Positions 6,072 to 8,775 of a stretch of 8,775 bases of DNA are shown piece after piece. The position numbers and the translations under genes are program-made. The notes beneath the pieces were generated by a model, which saw nothing but the letters and a program-made list of their open reading frames with translations, made no database searches and was not told the DNA's origin. Position 1 is the first letter of the stretch; each line of letters starts with the position of its first letter. The DNA is from Candidatus Arcanibacter lacustris (GTDB taxonomy: Bacteria > Pseudomonadota > Alphaproteobacteria > Rickettsiales > Arcanibacteraceae), in contig JYHA01000015.1 in NCBI GenBank assembly GCA_000970895.1, positions 1 through 8,775 of the forward strand. The letters run 5' to 3'.

Positions 6072-7285
6072 GCTCCATACTTATTTGCTACATATTCCTC
6101 TAATATCCTCATAAACTGAGCTCCTATATCATCGCCTTTGAGGGTTACAAATTTCTTACCCTCAATATAAACAGGAGCTGATGGTGATTCACCAGAACCA
6201 GGCAAACTAATCCCTATATCTGAATGTTTACTTTCTCCAGGACCATTTACTATACAACCCATCACCGCAATATTGATCCCTTCTGCTCCTGGGTATTTTT
6301 CCTTCCAGATGGCTCTTTGTTTGATAATATAATCACCAATATTTTGTGCTAATTCTCTGAAATACGAGCTAGTAGTTCTACCACATCCAGGACAAGAGGT
6401 AATCATCGGCATGAAATTTCTAATACCCATAGTCTGTAGCAACTCCATACTAGCGACCACCTCCTTAGTACGAGATGTTCCTGGTTCAGGAGTAAGGGAG
6501 GTGCGAATAGTATCGCCAATTCCTTGTTGCAATAAAATTCCCATTGCAGCAGCAGAGGCAATCATACCCTTAGATCCCATCCCAGCTTCAGTAAGCCCCA
6601 AATGTAGGGCATAGTTGGATTTACTAGCTAGATCCTGATATACTACCACGAGATCCTGCACTTGACTTACTTTACAAGATAATACTATTCTATCAGAGGC
6701 AAGGCCTAATTCTTCAGCCCTTTTAGCACTAACTAAAGCGGACTGAATAAGCGCATCACGTAGCACCTGCTTATCACTCAAAGGAACAGTTTTCTTATTA
6801 TTTTCATCCATCAATTTAGTAATCAAAGCTTGATCAAGACTACCCCAATTAACCCCAATCCTAACTGGCTTATCATATTTTATAGCTTGCTCGATCATAA
6901 TCTGGAATTGGGAATCTTGCTTAGAACCAAACCCCACATTACCTGGATTAATTCTATATTTATCTAGAGACTTAGCACAATCTGGATATTTGGTGAGCAA
7001 TGTATGGCCATTATAATGAAAATCTCCAACAATTGGTGTTGTGATTCCTACCCCACGAAGCTTCTCAATAATATATGGGGTGGCTTTAGCCGCATCTTCG
7101 TCATTTACTGTTATTCTGACAATCTCACTACCAGCTTCAGTTAAATCGACAATCTGCCTAAATGTTGCTTCTATATTGGCAGTATCAGTATCTGTCATTG
7201 ATTGTACTATAATTGGATTATTTCCTCCAATTAGCTTATTGCCAATTTTTACAGATAGGCTATGGTGTCTTTTATTATTAATCAT
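6068..7285 (-). CDS. ispG: 4-hydroxy-3-methylbut-2-enyl diphosphate synthase (flavodoxin/ferredoxin)
   Basis: This 405-residue enzyme is the penultimate step of the MEP isoprenoid pathway. It reductively converts MEcPP to HMBPP using a [4Fe-4S] cluster. The TIM-barrel N-terminal domain begins with NNPIIVQSMTDTDTAN (residues 22-37). The cluster ligands are visible: C298 and C301 in SCPGCGR, C344 in MGCIVNGPGES and E351 seven residues later, as in E. coli (C270, C273, C305, E312). The C301-C344 gap is 43 residues against 32 in E. coli. The extra IKQRAIWKEKYPGAEG-like segment is typical of alphaproteobacterial IspG. The ATG at 7285 gives a normal N-terminus (SVKIGNKLIGGNNPIIVQSM). The gene is divergent from rsmI with about 30 bp between starts and convergent with the ORFan. 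No upstream or downstream MEP genes are in the window. Confidence 0.97.
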   Translation of the reverse strand: MINNKRHHSLSVKIGNKLIGGNNPIIVQSMTDTDTANIEATFRQIVDLTEAGSEIVRITVNDEDAAKATPYIIEKLRGVGITTPIVGDFHYNGHTLLTKYPDCAKSLDKYRINPGNVGFGSKQDSQFQIMIEQAIKYDKPVRIGVNWGSLDQALITKLMDENNKKTVPLSDKQVLRDALIQSALVSAKRAEELGLASDRIVLSCKVSQVQDLVVVYQDLASKSNYALHLGLTEAGMGSKGMIASAAAMGILLQQGIGDTIRTSLTPEPGTSRTKEVVASMELLQTMGIRNFMPMITSCPGCGRTTSSYFRELAQNIGDYIIKQRAIWKEKYPGAEGINIAVMGCIVNGPGESKHSDIGISLPGSGESPSAPVYIEGKKFVTLKGDDIGAQFMRILEEYVANKYGA

Positions 7286-7315
7286 AAAAACTCATTTATT
7301 ATACATGGAGTCAAA

Positions 7316-8140
7316 TTGTTTTATATAGTCCCCACCCCAATTGGTAATCGTGAAGATATTACTCTTAGAGCCCTAAACATCCTTAAGGATGTTGATGCTA
7401 TAATATGCGAGGATACAAGAGTCACAGGCAAACTTCTAGCATATTACCAAATTAAAAAACCTCTCTATGTATATAATGATCATAGTGATATTGTGCAACG
7501 ACAAAACATCATTAATAAATTACAAGAAGGCAAAAAACTAGCCCTAGTCTCAGATGCTGGCACTCCTTTAATTTCTGATCCTGGTTATAAGTTACTAAAA
7601 CAAATTAAAGAAAATGAGATAGAAATCATATGTTTACCAGGGGCTTGCTCAATTATCACAGCATTAATTAGTTCCTCTATGCCAACTGATAGATTCATGT
7701 TTCATGGATTTTTAGAGAATAAAAAAATAGCTAGAATCAATCAGTTAAAAGAACTAAAACATTATGATCTAAGCATGATATTTTTTGAATCCCCTAGAAG
7801 ATTAATTGCAACACTTTCTGATATGAGGGAAGTATTTATGGGAAGAGAAGTTGCTGTCATCCGTGAGTTAACTAAAAAATTCGAAGAAGTAATCACTTCA
7901 GACTTTGATAGCGCAATTAAACATTACAGCGCCAAAGAAATCAAGGGCGAGATTATCATCATAGTTTCACCAATTTATGAGAAACAGGCTGAAAATCAAG
8001 ATGTTGAGCAAAGATTATCAGAGTTACTAGAGAATCTAAGCATAAAAGATGCAGTTTCAGCAATAGATAATAATAGCGCCTATAGCAAGAAAGAACTATA
8101 TAAGATGGCTCTGAGATTGAAGAATGTTGATTTGGGGTGA
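7316..8140 (+). CDS. rsmI: 16S rRNA (cytidine(1402)-2'-O)-methyltransferase
   Basis: RsmI uses SAM to methylate the ribose 2'-O of C1402 in the decoding centre of 16S rRNA. The tetrapyrrole-methylase fold is clear: PTPIGNREDITLRAL (6-20), CEDTR (31-35), SDAGTPLISDPGY (79-91), LPGACS (107-112), FFESPRR (155-161) and a C-terminal helical module ending SKKELYKMALRLK. I chose the TTG at 7316. It has GGAG 5 nt upstream (7307-7310), gives MFYIVPTPIGN, which fits the family N-terminus, and yields 274 residues. An in-frame ATG at 7262 would add 18 residues (292 in all), unlike family N-termini, and would overlap the 5' end of divergent ispG by 24 bp. The gene product is certain; the start is likely but not proven. 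No terminator follows directly; the strong hairpin at 8261-8308 is about 120 bp downstream. Confidence 0.94.
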   Translation: MFYIVPTPIGNREDITLRALNILKDVDAIICEDTRVTGKLLAYYQIKKPLYVYNDHSDIVQRQNIINKLQEGKKLALVSDAGTPLISDPGYKLLKQIKENEIEIICLPGACSIITALISSSMPTDRFMFHGFLENKKIARINQLKELKHYDLSMIFFESPRRLIATLSDMREVFMGREVAVIRELTKKFEEVITSDFDSAIKHYSAKEIKGEIIIIVSPIYEKQAENQDVEQRLSELLENLSIKDAVSAIDNNSAYSKKELYKMALRLKNVDLG

Positions 8141-8260
8141 GAAGAGGTCACCTTCCCACAACTGTCAAAATTGAAATCCAAAGCCCCGCCCAGCCGTCGC
8201 ACCTCTTTGCTATCTTAGAATTTTCATAAATAAGAACTTCAGTACAAAAAAGAGGTCGTC

Positions 8261-8308
8261 ATCCTAGAGTTTTTCTTTATCTGCAAAGATAAAGAAAAAC
8301 TCTAGGAT
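8261..8308. repeat. Perfect 22-bp stem hairpin with GCAA tetraloop
   Basis: Positions 8261-8282 (starting ATCCTAGAGTTTTTC) and 8287-8308 are exact reverse complements around the 4-nt loop GCAA (8283-8286). In RNA this is a GNRA-type tetraloop on a 22-bp stem. It could act as a processing or stability element for the rsmI transcript or reduce read-through. It is not a textbook intrinsic terminator, because only scattered T residues follow on the plus strand. Confidence 0.8.
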
Positions 8309-8355
8309 CCATCTTTAATCTTTTAATATATTGAATGTGCTAGTAATTCCTGTGG

Positions 8356-8401
8356 ATCCTATCGGTTGTATTTTTCTTTTAGAAAGATACCCCTCCAGGA
8401 T
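8356..8401. repeat. Second, imperfect hairpin of the composite element
   Basis: The outer stem is ATCCT/AGGAT (8356-8360, 8397-8401). The inner stem is GTATTTTTCT (8368-8377) with AGAAAGATAC (8381-8390), containing one G-U wobble and a TTT loop, and an asymmetric internal loop separates the two stems. It is a diverged, inverted copy of the hairpin at 8261-8308: the same boundary sequences are kept, while the arms differ. The retained pairing despite a different arm sequence suggests the fold rather than the sequence is conserved. Confidence 0.55.
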
Positions 8402-8579
8402 GACGACGCAACTAAAAGCTTCGTCCGAACTTTAAGTTTGAAACCTCAATACATCCAAACACCCCCCGCCCTACACTTAAGTTAACGCCCATTAAACAAT
8501 AAGATACACCCATAATGTAAAATATATTTGTGCTGTTTTTACCACATCCACAATAAACTAGCTGCAAAATTATATGGTT

Positions 8580-8608
8580 TTGACAAAAGAGGCTGGCACT
8601 CATATTCT
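8580..8608 (+). promoter_or_regulatory. Near-consensus sigma-70 promoter of the exported-protein gene
   Basis: TTGACA (8580-8585) matches the -35 consensus exactly. After a 17-bp spacer, TATTCT (8603-8608) matches four of six -10 positions. Transcription would start near 8615, giving a leader of roughly 110 nt before the ATG at 8726. This is the best promoter in the window and fits a highly expressed outer-membrane protein gene. Confidence 0.65.
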
Positions 8609-8725
8609 AATTAGGTGATAATAGCTCTATGTTATCGGGTTGGTCATATATTTTTACTTTAATTAAAAATTACTAAACAACAAGACCTGATGAATTTTAA
8701 CAAAAAAAACAAAGGTTAGTCTATT

Positions 8726-8775
8726 ATGAAAAGATTATTAGTTAGCACAACTGCATTAGTCAGTATCGATGCACA
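8726..8775 (+). CDS. Start of an exported protein, porin-like signal peptide (truncated by window end)
   Basis: Only the first 16 complete codons are present: MKRLLVSTTALVSIDA. A basic N-terminus (K2, R3) followed by a hydrophobic stretch is a typical Sec signal-peptide start, and MKKLLxSTTAL-type openings are common in porins and other outer-membrane proteins of intracellular alphaproteobacteria. An AAAGG ribosome site (8711-8715) lies 10 nt before the ATG, and a strong promoter sits about 120 bp upstream. Mature-protein identity cannot be determined from this fragment; the porin suggestion is inference. Confidence 0.6.
   Translation, partial: MKRLLVSTTALVSIDA

Larger units (their letters stand above)
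8255..8407. repeat. Composite palindromic element: two hairpin repeats in inverted orientation
   Basis: The element is bounded by an exact 11-bp inverted repeat, GTCGTCATCCT (8255-8265) and AGGATGACGAC (8397-8407). Each half has the form GTCATCC, hairpin, GGATCC. The left copy spans 8255-8310 and the right copy, in reverse, spans 8354-8407, with 43 bp of AT-rich DNA between the two GGATCC sites. Such GTCATCC...GGATCC palindromes are common in intracellular alphaproteobacteria. A third, partial copy is at 5279-5307. No transposase or flanking target duplication is evident. Confidence 0.75.
8141..8725. other. 585-bp non-coding region between rsmI and a porin-like gene
   Basis: No convincing coding region or tRNA is visible here. 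In order it holds an AAGAGGT/ACCTCTT inverted pair (8142-8148, 8201-8207), a GC-rich patch (8178-8205), an inverted pair of hairpin repeats (8255-8407), a second GC-rich patch (8455-8475), a promoter (8580-8608) and a leader of about 110 nt before the ATG at 8726. A 63-codon minus-strand frame at 8412-8603 has no recognisable features and overlaps the promoter. Confidence 0.7.

Noticed and set aside
7298..7303. Minus-strand TATAAT as an ispG promoter -10
   Set aside because: It would start transcription only a few nt before the ispG ATG, and no -35 hexamer sits at the right distance.
8141..8250. Possible tRNA or small structured RNA after rsmI
   Set aside because: No cloverleaf, no T-loop GTTCRA-type motif and no CCA end; only short inverted repeats are present.
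8412..8603. 63-codon minus-strand open frame downstream of the hairpin repeats
   Set aside because: No recognisable domain, Cys-rich low-complexity composition, no good ribosome site that I could see, and it lies over the GC-rich patch and the plus-strand promoter.

Overview
This AT-rich window looks like chromosome of a host-associated alphaproteobacterium, most likely Rickettsiales or a close relative. The evidence is compositional and gene-level. The IspG has the alphaproteobacterial form, with an extended spacing before its third cluster cysteine. Codon use is strongly AT-biased. Intergenic DNA carries GTCATCC...GGATCC palindromic repeats of a kind common in intracellular alphaproteobacteria. 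The lineage call is an inference, and I cannot name a species.

Layout, left to right. Positions 1-882 hold the 3' half of recA followed 6 nt later by a small MazG-type nucleotide pyrophosphohydrolase gene. Positions 877-1444 on the minus strand hold a two-gene toxin-antitoxin module (AbrB/MazE-like antitoxin, then RelE/ParE-like toxin). Its promoter is embedded in a perfect 13-bp inverted repeat at 1468-1504. Positions 1543-2412 on the minus strand hold galU. A 92-bp divergent gap leads into a tightly packed plus-strand operon at 2505-5199: a CHMI-type tautomerase, gabD and a short prs, with 1-nt and 0-nt gaps. A 248-aa ORFan (5325-6071) follows, preceded by a fragment of the dispersed repeat. 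It converges on ispG (minus, 6068-7285), which is divergent from rsmI (plus, 7316-8140, probable TTG start). The last 585 bp before the window edge contain no convincing gene until 8726. They hold an inverted pair of hairpin repeats (8255-8407), two GC-rich patches and a near-consensus promoter (8580-8608), which drives the start of an exported, probably outer-membrane, protein cut off by the window end.

Functionally this is mainly housekeeping: recombination (RecA), nucleotide-pool cleaning (MazG), UDP-glucose supply (GalU), PRPP synthesis (Prs), isoprenoid precursors (IspG) and 16S rRNA modification (RsmI). The accessory parts are the toxin-antitoxin module, the CHMI-like/aldehyde dehydrogenase pair whose substrate is unclear, the ORFan with an internal repeat and a C-terminal hydrophobic segment, and the palindromic repeat family. 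I saw no tRNA, rRNA, CRISPR array or insertion sequence. The best candidates for something undescribed are the ORFan with its repeat-derived leader, the composite hairpin element, and the palindrome-controlled toxin-antitoxin module.
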